Below the pieces are notes generated by a model, which saw only the letters and a program-made list of their open reading frames with translations, ran no database searches and had not been told where the DNA came from. Shown piece by piece: positions 1-7,076 of a stretch of 20,692 bases of DNA; the stretch's first letter is position 1; the number at the start of each line of letters is the position of its first letter. This DNA comes from Bacilli bacterium (lineage in GTDB: Bacteria > Bacillota_I > Bacilli_A > RFN20 > CAG-826): NCBI GenBank assembly GCA_024693415.1, contig JAILKX010000218.1:1-20692 (forward strand), read 5' to 3'. A program made the position numbers and the translations under genes.

Positions 1-45
1 GAGCCCCGCCACCGCGAGAATCAAGATAGGCGCCTTCTTTCCCAT
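1..45 (-). CDS. 5' end of an unidentified gene, probably a secreted or membrane-anchored protein
   Basis: An ATG at 45 opens a minus-strand frame that stays open to the window edge. The 15 visible residues (MGKKAPILILAVAGL) have a short basic start followed by a hydrophobic run, as in a signal peptide or membrane anchor. No good Shine-Dalgarno precedes it. A CATAAT box lies 7 bases upstream of the ATG, with TTGCTC 15 bases further up. If that is the promoter, the mRNA would be nearly leaderless, but the short spacing makes this weak. The product cannot be named from so little. Confidence 0.4.
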   Translation of the reverse strand, partial: MGKKAPILILAVAGL

Positions 46-93
46 GCGGATAATTATGCTCTTAAATCTATTTGAGCAAAAGTCCCATTGGCC

Positions 94-125
94 CCCGCCC
101 GAGCCTAAAAGGCTGTCGGGGCGGG
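94..125. other. GC-rich stem-loop
   Basis: Bases 94-100 (CCCGCCC) pair with 119-125 (GGGCGGG), and 102-106 (AGCCT) pair with 110-114 (AGGCT). A small internal loop separates the two stems. No T-run follows directly on either strand, so it is not a standard intrinsic terminator. It could be a leader structure of the minus-strand gene. Confidence 0.45.
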
Positions 126-230
126 AGAATCCCCGCTAACCGCCCCCACCGCTCCGTCAGCGAAATATCGGACAGGGGTCGCATGAAACGAGTTTTGGGC
201 GGCGAAAAGTTTGCGGGAATTCGGATAGTT

Positions 231-247
231 TTTGGTTTGCGACCAAA
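231..247. promoter_or_regulatory. Inverted repeat upstream of the promoter, possible operator
   Basis: TTTGGT-N5-ACCAAA is a perfect 6-base inverted repeat. It ends 14 bases before the -35 box at 262, a typical place for an activator or repressor site. No known regulator can be assigned from the sequence. Confidence 0.35.
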
Positions 248-261
248 GCGCGCTAACAATC

Positions 262-290
262 TTCACATACGGATATAACAAAGTTATACT
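262..290 (+). promoter_or_regulatory. Sigma-A-type promoter of the His-rich gene
   Basis: TTCACA (262-267; 5 of 6 to TTGACA), a 17-base spacer and TATACT (285-290; 5 of 6 to TATAAT). Transcription would start near 297, leaving a leader of about 36 bases before the ATG at 333. Confidence 0.7.
274..288. promoter_or_regulatory. Palindrome overlapping the -10 box, possible operator
   Basis: TATAAC-AAA-GTTATA is a perfect 6-3-6 inverted repeat. It covers the end of the spacer and most of the -10 hexamer of the promoter at 262-290. A repressor bound here would block RNA polymerase. AT-rich palindromes can arise by chance near -10 boxes, so this is tentative. Confidence 0.35.
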
Positions 291-332
291 ATTGGGCTTT
301 TTGCGAAGCCGATCGATCTGGAGGTAACGTAC

Positions 333-851
333 ATGCACCATCATCATCACCACCACAATTTCCATCACCACATGCACCATATGTCGCACGTCCAGCCCGG
401 GACCCCTTCTAGCCCGCGCGCGATGATCGTCTCCGCGGCCGTCATGAGCCTCATTTCGGTCATCTTCTGCACGGTTTTCATCGCGATAGCCCTTTCGATG
501 GGGCTCGATTCATCCTACCCCATCTATTTTTTCCTGCCCTTCTTCATCGTTCCGGTCCTCATCATAGCCGGAAGCATCTGGAATCTCATAAGGACCATCA
601 AGATCGCTAAGGCAATGGAGAAGAACGGCGCCACGTCCCCCGCGGAATCCCCTGTTGAGCCGCCCCATGAGTTCGCTAGCGAAGGACAGGACCACCGCTT
701 CGACTACGATCATGACGATGGGTTGGAGGTCAGGGAGCGTTCCCCCGAGGAAAAAGCCGAGGATCCTATCGTCTGCAGGAAGTGCGGGTTCATCAATCCC
801 CCGGGATCGAAGGTCTGCAACCAGTGCGCCGCCAACCTGGACGAGCAATAA
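333..851 (+). CDS. Small membrane protein with His-rich N-terminus and C-terminal zinc ribbon
   Basis: 172 residues; the function is not recognised. The first 19 residues hold 13 histidines (2-8, 11-13, 15, 16, 19) plus three Met, a likely site for binding Ni, Zn, Cu or Co. Two hydrophobic segments (about 31-56 and 63-85) are probable membrane helices joined by a short loop. A hydrophilic linker follows, with a second His/Asp cluster (about 121-130). The protein ends in a zinc ribbon with Cys148, Cys151, Cys162 and Cys165 (CxxC-N10-CxxC). GGAGGT at 320-325 lies 7 bases before the ATG and fixes the start. The gene is monocistronic, with its own promoter and terminator, and converges on the ribosomal operon. 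Metal sensing, storage or handling at the membrane is inference; a structural zinc-ribbon membrane protein with an incidental His tail is the alternative. Confidence 0.85.
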   Translation: MHHHHHHHNFHHHMHHMSHVQPGTPSSPRAMIVSAAVMSLISVIFCTVFIAIALSMGLDSSYPIYFFLPFFIVPVLIIAGSIWNLIRTIKIAKAMEKNGATSPAESPVEPPHEFASEGQDHRFDYDHDDGLEVRERSPEEKAEDPIVCRKCGFINPPGSKVCNQCAANLDEQ

Positions 852-910
852 CGCATACACGCCCCTAACGGAATTGCGCAAAACCCATTATTTTGCCCCG
901 CTACGACACC

Positions 911-936
911 AAGAGGACTTCGCAGGTCCTCTTTTT
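911..936 (+). terminator. Intrinsic terminator of the His-rich gene
   Basis: AAGAGGAC (911-918) pairs with GTCCTCTT (926-933) around a 7-base loop, and the T-run continues to 936. It lies 59 bases after the stop codon at 851. Confidence 0.88.
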
Positions 937-1140
937 CGTTGAATATGCGTACATGCCTCCATCGGATCGATTTTTGGCGGTGACAGATTTGGTCAGGGGG
1001 CGGGAGGGTCACCCCGCAGACCGCTCGCGCTCATCTCGGGCGACGCCCAGTGGCCCTAGGAGAAGCGAAAGGTCGTGAAGGGGATTAATACCTAAGGCAT
1101 AGCAAAACGCGCCTACGGGCCTTCTAGGGGCCAAATATGA
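937..1140. other. Gene-free stretch between converging units, rich in inverted repeats
   Basis: This lies between the terminators of the two converging units. No ORF with a ribosome-binding site is visible on either strand, and I see no tRNA-like fold. It holds several possible stems: GGTGAC (979-984) with GTCACC (1008-1013); GGGC-GAC-GCCC (1038-1048); and a longer pairing of TGGCCCTAG (1051-1059) with CTAGGGGCCA (1124-1133), bulged by one base. No promoter is convincing. Confidence 0.4.
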
Positions 1141-1167
1141 GAAAAGGACCGTCGTGGGACGATCCTT
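1141..1167 (-). terminator. Intrinsic terminator of the S10-spc-alpha operon
   Basis: On the minus strand, AAGGATCGTC pairs over 10 bases with GACGGTCCTT, including one G-U pair that exists only on this strand. The loop is 4 bases and TTTTCTC follows. It begins about 26 bases after the rplQ stop and marks the end of the operon. Confidence 0.82.
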
Positions 1168-1192
1168 ATCATTGGTATTTTCGCTTGCCGAA

Positions 1193-1591
1193 TCAGTCGG
1201 ACCAGCGGACGAGGTTCACCTCGGCGGAATCGCCGCGGCGGAGGCCGAGCTTATACGCTTTGGTGTAGCCGCCGTTGCGCTTCGCCATGCGGGGGCCGAT
1301 CTCGCTGAAGAGGACGGTGAGGGCATTCTTGCCGTCTTTCTCGACGTTGGTGCGAACGACCTGGGCCGCGAGGCGGCGGGCGTGGAGGTCGCCCCTCTTG
1401 GCGAGGGTGACCAGGTGGTCGGCGAGGCTCTTGAGCTCTTTGGTGACGCCCGAGGTCACTTTGACTTCACCGTTGAGGATGAGGTCGGTGACGACGTTGC
1501 GGAGCATCGCTTTGTTCTTGGACGCGGTATAACCGGCCTTGAAGCGAACGCCGGCTTTGCCGTGGACGTTCTTTCTTCCTTGTGCTGCCAT
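1193..1591 (-). CDS. rplQ: 50S ribosomal protein L17
   Basis: 132 residues; L17 of the large subunit, near the exit tunnel on the solvent side. Family signatures are the KAMLRNVVTDLI segment near residues 27-39, AKRGDLHARRLAAQVV in the middle, and the C-terminal GGYTKAYKLGLRRGDSAE. The N-terminus carries about 10 more residues than the usual MxYRKLGR start. AGGAGA lies 5 bases upstream of the ATG, supporting this start. It is the last gene of the operon, 4 bases after rpoA, and its Shine-Dalgarno is built from the last codons of rpoA, so the two are probably translationally coupled. Confidence 0.97.
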   Translation of the reverse strand: MAAQGRKNVHGKAGVRFKAGYTASKNKAMLRNVVTDLILNGEVKVTSGVTKELKSLADHLVTLAKRGDLHARRLAAQVVRTNVEKDGKNALTVLFSEIGPRMAKRNGGYTKAYKLGLRRGDSAEVNLVRWSD

Positions 1592-1595
1592 GTTG

Positions 1596-2600
1596 TTATT
1601 CTCCTACATAATCGCGGAAGTGGAGCCCGATCAAAGCGAGCTTCTCTTTGACTTCCTTAAGGGACTTCTTGCCGAGGTTGCGGACCTTCATCATCTCGTC
1701 CTCGCTCTTCTGAGTGAGTTCCATGACGGTGGAGATGCCGGCCCTCTTGAGGCAATTGTTGCTGCGGACGCTCAGGTCAAGCTCTTCGATGAGCATGTTC
1801 TGGAACTTGTTCTCTTCGGGCTTGGCTTCGTCTTTGACGAGCTTGTAGTCCTTGACGCTTTCCTCGAGCTCGACGAAGAGCTGGAAGTGGGCGACGAGGA
1901 GCTGCGCGGCCATCGCGACGGCTTCGTGCGGCTTGATCGAACCGTTCGTGGTCACCTCGAGGGTGAGCTCATCGAACTTCGAATCGTGTCCGACGCGGGT
2001 CGGCTCAACGGAGTAAGCGACTTTCACGACGGGGGTGTAGTTGGAGTCGGTGGTGATGACGCCGACGGTGTCGATCTTGCGGTCGACCTTGTTCTGCTCC
2101 GCAGTGGCGTAGCCGCGGCCGCGGGAGATGTAGATGGTCATCTTGAGATGGCCCTTCTCATTGAGATGGGCGATCTCGAGGTCGGGGTTCACGACCGAGA
2201 CGAGGGCGGGGAGCTCAAGGTCGCCGGCGGTCAGGGTGCAGGGACCCTTGACGTCGACGTCGATCCTCTTGAGGTCGGTGCTCGAGTCATCGATCTTGAG
2301 AACGAGGTCCTTGAGGTTCAAGACGATCGCGGTGACGTCTTCGAGGACGCCCGGGATCGCGGTGAATTCGTGGCGGACGCCTTCGATCTGAACGGCGACG
2401 ACGCTGGCTCCCGGAAGGGCGCTCAGCAGGACGCGGCGGAGGGCGTTCCCGACGGTGATCCCGAATCCCCTTTCGAGGGGCTTGATGACGAACTTGGCAT
2501 AGTGCTCGGCTTCGTCATTGACTTCGGGGGTAACGGTGACCGGTTCAAACGGGTTGGGGAGTTTGGTTGCTTCGATGTTCTTATCGTTAGTTTTAGCCAT
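1596..2600 (-). CDS. rpoA: DNA-directed RNA polymerase subunit alpha
   Basis: 334 residues. The alpha dimer starts RNA polymerase assembly and contacts upstream promoter DNA and activators. The N-terminal domain has the conserved KPLERGFGITVGNALRRVLL block (about residues 38-57). The C-terminal domain has the VRSNNCLKRAGI helix-hairpin-helix region followed by NLGKKSLKEVKEKL. It is about 20 residues longer than usual at the N-terminus. AGGAGGA (2611-2617) precedes the ATG by 10 bases. The 53-base gap after rpsK is the second largest in the operon. No rpsD lies between rpsK and rpoA, as in Bacillus but unlike many Clostridia. Confidence 0.98.
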   Translation of the reverse strand: MAKTNDKNIEATKLPNPFEPVTVTPEVNDEAEHYAKFVIKPLERGFGITVGNALRRVLLSALPGASVVAVQIEGVRHEFTAIPGVLEDVTAIVLNLKDLVLKIDDSSTDLKRIDVDVKGPCTLTAGDLELPALVSVVNPDLEIAHLNEKGHLKMTIYISRGRGYATAEQNKVDRKIDTVGVITTDSNYTPVVKVAYSVEPTRVGHDSKFDELTLEVTTNGSIKPHEAVAMAAQLLVAHFQLFVELEESVKDYKLVKDEAKPEENKFQNMLIEELDLSVRSNNCLKRAGISTVMELTQKSEDEMMKVRNLGKKSLKEVKEKLALIGLHFRDYVGE

Positions 2601-2653
2601 GGTTAGCTATTCCTCCTATGTAAATGTGTGTAGCGAGTCGGATTAGGCGGAGA

Positions 2654-3064
2654 CTAACCGCGGGGGCGCTTCGGCGGGCGGCAGCCGTTGTGCGGGATCG
2701 GGGTGGTGTCTTCGATCGAGAGGACCTGGAGACCACTGGCCGCGATGGCGCGGACGGCGGATTCACGGCCCGCTCCGGGGCCTTTGACGTCGACGTCGAC
2801 CTGGCGGATGCCCTGGTCATACGCGGTCTTGGCAGCGGCCTGAGCGGCGAGCTGCGCGGCGAACGGAGTGGACTTCTTCGCGCCTTTGTAGCCAAGGGCG
2901 CCGGCCGAGGACCAGGCGATGACGTTGCCCTGGGGATCGGTGATGGTGACGATGGTGTTGTTGAAGGTGCTGTGGATGTGCGCAACGCCCTTTACAAAAT
3001 TGCGCTTGATCTTCTTTTTGCGGGCGCTGGTGGATTTGCCTTTGGAGGCTTTCTTGGGTGCCAT
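2654..3064 (-). CDS. rpsK: 30S ribosomal protein S11
   Basis: 136 residues; S11 sits on the 30S platform, next to the E-site mRNA. Diagnostic segments are [19 protein letters not shown] (about residues 28-46), [29 protein letters not shown], and the C-terminal [11 protein letters not shown], which ends in PRG where RRV is common. The N-terminal 20 residues are rich in Lys and Ser, as is usual for S11. A ribosome-binding site precedes the ATG at 3064, 14 bases after rpsM. It ends in TAG, unlike most of its neighbours. Confidence 0.98.
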   Translation of the reverse strand: MAPKKASKGKSTSARKKKIKRNFVKGVAHIHSTFNNTIVTITDPQGNVIAWSSAGALGYKGAKKSTPFAAQLAAQAAAKTAYDQGIRQVDVDVKGPGAGRESAVRAIAASGLQVLSIEDTTPIPHNGCRPPKRPRG

Positions 3065-3078
3065 TATCGTTTACCTCC

Positions 3079-3453
3079 TTACTTGGTCGCCTGCTTCTTG
3101 TTGGCGACGGTCTTCTTCTTGCCCTTGCGGGTGCGGGCGTTGGTGCGGGTGCGCTGGCCGCGGACCGGCAGGCCCTTCTTGTGGCGCTGGCCGCGGTAGC
3201 AGCCGATTTCGCAGAGGCGCTTGATGTTGAGGGAGACCTCGCGGCGGAGGTCGCCTTCGGTGTGGTACTTCGCGACGTCGGCGCGGAGGGCGGTCAACTG
3301 CTCATCGGAGAGATCCTTGGTGCGGATGTCTTCGGAGATGCCGACTTCGGCGAGGATTTTCTTGGCGGTCGAAGGTCCGATGCCATAGATGTAGGTAAGG
3401 GACACGACGATGCGCTTCTCATTGGGGATATCGACCCCGACAATACGTGCCAT
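3079..3453 (-). CDS. rpsM: 30S ribosomal protein S13
   Basis: 124 residues; S13 in the head of the small subunit, contacting the P-site tRNA and bridging to the 50S subunit. It starts [15 protein letters not shown], with the helix-hairpin-helix [14 protein letters not shown] at residues 22-35. The C-terminal basic tail [20 protein letters not shown] reaches towards tRNA in known ribosomes. Length and order match Bacilli. An AAGGA-type site precedes the ATG, 23 bases after rpmJ. Confidence 0.98.
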   Translation of the reverse strand: MARIVGVDIPNEKRIVVSLTYIYGIGPSTAKKILAEVGISEDIRTKDLSDEQLTALRADVAKYHTEGDLRREVSLNIKRLCEIGCYRGQRHKKGLPVRGQRTRTNARTRKGKKKTVANKKQATK

Positions 3454-3476
3454 GTTTGTTTAATTCCTTTCTTGGC

Positions 3477-3590
3477 TCAACCCTGACGCTGCTTGTGCTT
3501 GGGGTTGGGGCAGATAACCATGACTTTGCCATGGCGCCGAATGACTTTGCACTTGTCGCAAATCGGCTTGACAGACGGTCTGACTTTCAT
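3477..3590 (-). CDS. rpmJ: 50S ribosomal protein L36
   Basis: 37 codons, found by direct translation. It starts [20 protein letters not shown] and ends in KHKQRQG, a near-complete match to bacterial L36. The zinc site is present as Cys11, Cys14, Cys27 and His32, so this is the zinc-binding form. L36 stabilises 23S rRNA near the base of the L7/L12 stalk. It sits in its usual place between infA and rpsM with 23-base gaps on both sides, and GGAGTAAC precedes the ATG. Confidence 0.97.
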   Translation of the reverse strand: MKVRPSVKPICDKCKVIRRHGKVMVICPNPKHKQRQG

Positions 3591-3613
3591 GATTGTTACT
3601 CCTTGTTGTAACG

Positions 3614-3835
3614 TTAGTTCCTGTAGCGGAACGTGATGCGCCCGCGTGTTAGATCATAAGGTGAGAATTGGACCGTTACCCTATCGCCGGGGAGAATGCG
3701 GATGTAGTTCATCCGGATTTTTCCCGAAACGCAGGCCTGGACAACGGCTCCGTTGGCGAGCTTCACCTTGAAGTTGGCATTGGGCAAACATTCCAATACC
3801 GTCGCCTCGACTTCGATGCAATCTTCTTTGCTCAA
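3614..3835 (-). CDS. infA: Translation initiation factor IF-1, with a TTG start
   Basis: 73 residues; IF-1 fills the A site of the 30S subunit during initiation and helps IF-2 and IF-3. It is a single OB-fold; conserved stretches are [36 protein letters not shown] and [16 protein letters not shown]. The length is normal. The start codon is TTG at 3835-3833, not ATG. It aligns with the first codon of the family, and AAGGAGG (3843-3849) is at an ideal 7-base distance; no ATG lies nearby in frame. A weak start on a near-ideal ribosome-binding site may tune IF-1 output. Confidence 0.96.
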   Translation of the reverse strand: MSKEDCIEVEATVLECLPNANFKVKLANGAVVQACVSGKIRMNYIRILPGDRVTVQFSPYDLTRGRITFRYRN

Positions 3836-3842
3836 ATCGGTT

Positions 3843-3849
3843 CCTCCTT
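3843..3849 (-). promoter_or_regulatory. Ribosome-binding site deciding the infA TTG start
   Basis: AAGGAGG on the minus strand, 7 bases before TTG (3835). It is one of the strongest sites in the window and supports the non-ATG start. Confidence 0.8.
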
Positions 3850-3856
3850 GGAAGCG

Positions 3857-4606
3857 TTATCGCTTCGTTAAGATTTCGTAGCCGTCTTTGGTGACGGCGA
3901 GGGTGTTCTCGTAATGGGAGGTCAGTCCCCCGTCTTTGCTGACGACGGTCCAACCATCTTTAAGCACCCTGACTGCATTGTGGCGCTCGAGGATCATCGG
4001 CTCGACGGCGATGGTCATCCCTTCCCTCAATACGGGGCCAGTGCCTGGCGTGCCGTAGCAAGGGATGTAGGGATCCTCATGCATCGAGGTTCCGATCCCG
4101 TGCCCCGTGTAATCGCGGGGGACGGAGCATCCGTACTTCTTGGCGACTTCTTCGATCGCGTGGCTCACGTCGCCGACGTGGTTGCCAGGCTTCACCTGGG
4201 CCACCGCGGCTTCGAAGGCTTCCTTGGCAATTTCGATCATCCTTAGGGCGCGCTCGCCGCAGATCCCGACGGGATAGGTGCGGCAGGCGTCCCCCATGTA
4301 GCCGTCCTTCTCGACGACGAGGTCGAGCGAGACGATGTCGCCATCCCGGAGGATCTTTTTGTCCGAGGGGATGCCGTGGAGGATGACTTCATTGACCGAG
4401 ATGCACACCGAGGCGGGGTAGCCGTAATAGCCTAGTTCGGCTGGGCGGCCGCCCTGCTCTCGGATGATGCGATCGATTTCGTCATTGAGGAATTTGGTGG
4501 AGACGCCCGGCTTGACGAGCTTCCCCGCTTCTTCGAGGGCCAAGGCCGTCACGCGACCGGCTTCTCGCATAAGCGCTATTTCGCGTGGGGACTTGATGAT
4601 GATCAT
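3857..4606 (-). CDS. map: Methionine aminopeptidase, type I
   Basis: 249 residues. The enzyme removes the N-terminal Met from new proteins when the second residue is small. The pita-bread fold has all five metal ligands: Asp95, Asp106, His169, Glu202 and Glu233. His77 and His176, which match the catalytic histidines of the E. coli enzyme, are also present. It lacks the N-terminal zinc/SH3 extension found in some homologues, so it is the short type Ia form. The ATG directly abuts the adk stop codon with no gap, so translation is likely coupled. Its place between adk and infA is the standard Bacilli order. Confidence 0.97.
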   Translation of the reverse strand: MIIIKSPREIALMREAGRVTALALEEAGKLVKPGVSTKFLNDEIDRIIREQGGRPAELGYYGYPASVCISVNEVILHGIPSDKKILRDGDIVSLDLVVEKDGYMGDACRTYPVGICGERALRMIEIAKEAFEAAVAQVKPGNHVGDVSHAIEEVAKKYGCSVPRDYTGHGIGTSMHEDPYIPCYGTPGTGPVLREGMTIAVEPMILERHNAVRVLKDGWTVVSKDGGLTSHYENTLAVTKDGYEILTKR

Positions 4607-5260
4607 TTACTTGTTTTCCTCTAGCAGCGCATTGATCTGCTTTTCCAAGTTAGCCCTGCCGACCATCCCGTCGAAGCAATGGTAGATGCCCTGCTTCTTG
4701 TAGTAATCGACGAGCGGCTGGGTCGAAGCGTAATAGTTCTGCAGGCGGACCTGGAAGGATTCGGCGTTGTCGTCTTTCCTTTGGATCAGCTCCGCGCCGC
4801 AGCGGTCGCAGATGCCTTCCACCGCGGGCTTCATGTTCTTGATGTGGTATGAAGCGCCGCACTTGGGGCAGACCCTGCGTCCGGAGATCCTCGAGACCAG
4901 TTCCTCTTCGGGGACGGAGAGGTCGATGACGAGGTTCACCTCACGGCCGATTTCAGGCCCGAGCTTATCAAGGGCCTCGGCCTGGGGGATGGTGCGCGGG
5001 AAGCCATCTAAGAGATAGCCGTTCGCGCAGTCGTCCTTGGAGAGGCGCTCCCTGACGAGCGCGACGGTGACTTCGTCGGGGACGAGGTCGCCGCGGGCGA
5101 TGATCTCCTTCGCCTTGAGGCCCACGGGGGTACCCTGGGCGATCGCCTCGCGGAACATGTCCCCGGTGGAGATATGCGGGAGGTGGAAGGAGTCGACGAT
5201 GTTGGTCGCCTGGGTGCCTTTGCCGGCGCCCGGGGGACCCATGAGAATGATGTTAAGCAT
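4607..5260 (-). CDS. adk: Adenylate kinase, zinc-lid type
   Basis: 217 residues; converts ATP and AMP to two ADP in the cytoplasm. The P-loop GPPGAGKG is at residues 8-15, the AMP-binding part includes STGDMFREAI (31-40), and DGFPRT is at 85-90. The lid carries a zinc knuckle, Cys131-x2-Cys134 and Cys151-x2-Cys154, as in Gram-positive enzymes. It lies 3 bases after secY. Its Shine-Dalgarno AAGGAGG is formed by the last codons of secY, so expression is tied to the translocon gene. Confidence 0.98.
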   Translation of the reverse strand: MLNIILMGPPGAGKGTQATNIVDSFHLPHISTGDMFREAIAQGTPVGLKAKEIIARGDLVPDEVTVALVRERLSKDDCANGYLLDGFPRTIPQAEALDKLGPEIGREVNLVIDLSVPEEELVSRISGRRVCPKCGASYHIKNMKPAVEGICDRCGAELIQRKDDNAESFQVRLQNYYASTQPLVDYYKKQGIYHCFDGMVGRANLEKQINALLEENK

Positions 5261-5263
5261 GGA

Positions 5264-6622
5264 TTAGATGCCTCCTTGGACTTCTTCGAACGATTTGCCG
5301 GCCAGCAAGCCATCGATCTGGTTGTTGATCTCGATGCAGACGCCGACGACGATGATCATGCCGGTTCCGCCGATCGCAAGGCTCGAATCGTTTCCGAAGA
5401 CTCCGGAAAGGGTGAGCGCGATGGGGAGGCAGCTGATCGCCGCGAGGGAGAGGGCGCCGATGCAGGTGACTCTGTTGAGCACCTTTCCGACGTAGCGTTC
5501 GGTCTCCTTGCCAGGGCGGATGCCCGGGATGTAGGAGCCGTTCTTCTGGAAGTTGTCCGCGAGTTGCTCGGGATCCATTTCCATCTGGGAGTAGAAGAAG
5601 GTGAAGGCGATGACGAGCGTCAGGTATATGAGGAGTCCCCAAGGCATTTGCCACGTCGAGCCGTTGATGCCGGGCATCGTGAACATCGACGAGTAGTTGA
5701 AGATTCCAAGCCACGCTGCGTTGGCCGCGTCCTCGCTGATGAAGCTCGCGATGACCGAGGGGGCCATCATGATGGACGAGGCGAAGATGACGGGGATGAC
5801 GCCGGCGCTGTTGACCTTGATGGGCAAGAACGAGGCGCGGGCCATGGATGCGGTCTGCCCGCCTTTGCCGGCGTGCTGGACCGGGATCTTGCGGCGCGCA
5901 AGCTCGAAGAACACGACGCCGCCGGTGATCGCGATGAAGGCGAGCACGTAGAGGGCGAATTGGAACGAGCCGCGGATGAGGGCCGTGGACCCATGGTCGA
6001 TATTGCTTGTGACCCATTTGGTCCAAGCGGTGCTGATTTGGACCGGCAGCGAGCGGACGCAGCCGGCGAAGATGATGACGGAGATGCCGTTTCCTAAGCC
6101 TTTCTCGGTGATTTGGTCGCCGAGCCACATGGTGAGCATCGCGCCCGCCAATAAGACGGTGACGATATAGGCGTAGGTCCAGAAGTTATCTTCCAGGTTC
6201 AAGCTGATGTAGTCGTTGTTCTGCATCGTCTTGATGATGCCGTAGGCCTGCACCGCTCCGAGGAGCAAAGTCAGGTAACGGGTAGCCATCTCGATTTTCT
6301 TGCGGCCGTATTGGCCCTGCTTGGAGAGTTCCGTCAGCGCGGGCAACACGTCCTTCGACAAGAGTTGGATGATGATCTGGGCGGTGATGTAAGGCGAGAC
6401 GCCGAGTGCGAATATCGAGAAATTCGATAGCGCGCCGCCTCCGAGCAAGTCCATCATGGCGATGGCATTGCCGGAATTCATGGCGTTGGCGAGCTGTTCG
6501 CCGACCGTGACGCCTGGAACCGTGATAGCCGCCCCGATCCTCAGGACGAACAGGATCATGATCGTGAAGAAAATGCGATTCACGATTTCCTTATTCTTAA
6601 AGATCGAGACGAACTTCTTCAT
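5264..6622 (-). CDS. secY: Protein translocase subunit SecY
   Basis: 452 residues; the channel subunit of the SecYEG translocon in the plasma membrane. Ten hydrophobic segments can be read, starting at about residue 17 and ending near 435. They include the plug region after TM1 and the GVSPYITAQIIIQLL segment of TM2. Length and organisation are normal. It overlaps the rplO stop by one base (TAATG), giving tight coupling. Cytosolic loops typical of ribosome docking are present, for example around residues 245-265 (ARRKIPVQHAGKGG). Confidence 0.98.
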   Translation of the reverse strand: MKKFVSIFKNKEIVNRIFFTIMILFVLRIGAAITVPGVTVGEQLANAMNSGNAIAMMDLLGGGALSNFSIFALGVSPYITAQIIIQLLSKDVLPALTELSKQGQYGRKKIEMATRYLTLLLGAVQAYGIIKTMQNNDYISLNLEDNFWTYAYIVTVLLAGAMLTMWLGDQITEKGLGNGISVIIFAGCVRSLPVQISTAWTKWVTSNIDHGSTALIRGSFQFALYVLAFIAITGGVVFFELARRKIPVQHAGKGGQTASMARASFLPIKVNSAGVIPVIFASSIMMAPSVIASFISEDAANAAWLGIFNYSSMFTMPGINGSTWQMPWGLLIYLTLVIAFTFFYSQMEMDPEQLADNFQKNGSYIPGIRPGKETERYVGKVLNRVTCIGALSLAAISCLPIALTLSGVFGNDSSLAIGGTGMIIVVGVCIEINNQIDGLLAGKSFEEVQGGI

Positions 6623-7074
6623 TATTCGATGACCTTCGCTTCCCCGCCTTTGGCTTCGATCGCCGCCTTAGCGGAGGCGGAGAAAGCCTTGGCCTCGACG
6701 GTGAGCTTCTTGGTGAGCTCGCCATTTCCGAGGACCTTGATGCCATCGAGTTCCTTCTTGACGAAGCCTTTCTCGATGAGCAACGCGGCATTCACGAGAG
6801 TGCCGTCTTCGAACGCGTTGAGGCGGTCGAGGTTGATGACGGCATAGACGATCCTGCGGTTCTTGTGGGTTTTGCGGGCGCCGAATTTCGGAAGCCTGCG
6901 GGCGACCGGAGTCTGGCCGCCTTCGAAGCCGTTGGCCTTGGTGTGGGCGTGGGCGCCCTGGCCTTTCTGGCCGTGTCCGGCGGTCTTGCCGTTGCCGGTT
7001 CCGCGGCCGCGGCCTTTGCGGAAGGAGCCCATGCGGGCGCCTTCGGCGTTCTTTAGAGTCGATAGAGAGGACAT
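6622..7074 (-). CDS. rplO: 50S ribosomal protein L15
   Basis: 150 residues; a late assembly protein of the 50S subunit. The Gly-rich basic N-terminal half ([20 protein letters not shown], about residues 19-38) and [16 protein letters not shown] are diagnostic. The C-terminal half has the usual [20 protein letters not shown] fold. It starts only 2 bases after rpsE. In most Bacillota an rpmD gene (L30) separates these two, and none is present here. GGAGAATAAC just before the ATG contains the rpsE stop codon. Confidence 0.97.
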   Translation of the reverse strand: MSSLSTLKNAEGARMGSFRKGRGRGTGNGKTAGHGQKGQGAHAHTKANGFEGGQTPVARRLPKFGARKTHKNRRIVYAVINLDRLNAFEDGTLVNAALLIEKGFVKKELDGIKVLGNGELTKKLTVEAKAFSASAKAAIEAKGGEAKVIE

Positions 7075-7076
7075 CG

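Larger units (their letters stand above)
46..332. promoter_or_regulatory. Divergent intergenic regulatory region
   Basis: This stretch separates the minus-strand partial gene from the plus-strand His-rich gene. No convincing ORF lies in it. It holds a GC-rich stem-loop (94-125), a 17-base inverted repeat TTTGGT-N5-ACCAAA (231-247), a 15-base inverted repeat TATAAC-N3-GTTATA (274-288), and a promoter and ribosome-binding site for the plus-strand gene. Confidence 0.6.

Noticed and set aside
94..125. GC-rich stem as an intrinsic terminator
   Set aside because: No T-run follows directly on either strand.
333..390. Poly-His start as a cloning tag or vector contamination
   Set aside because: The His run is irregular, broken by Asn, Phe, Met and Ser, uses both His codons, and has a native-looking promoter and ribosome-binding site with no vector sequence around it.
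937..1140. Possible tRNA or other known RNA gene
   Set aside because: No T-loop or cloverleaf pattern fits, and no known RNA motif could be recognised by eye.
1539..2606. Long plus-strand open frame of 355 codons antisense to rpoA
   Set aside because: rpoA is unmistakable on the minus strand; the plus frame has an antisense-like composition and no ribosome-binding site.
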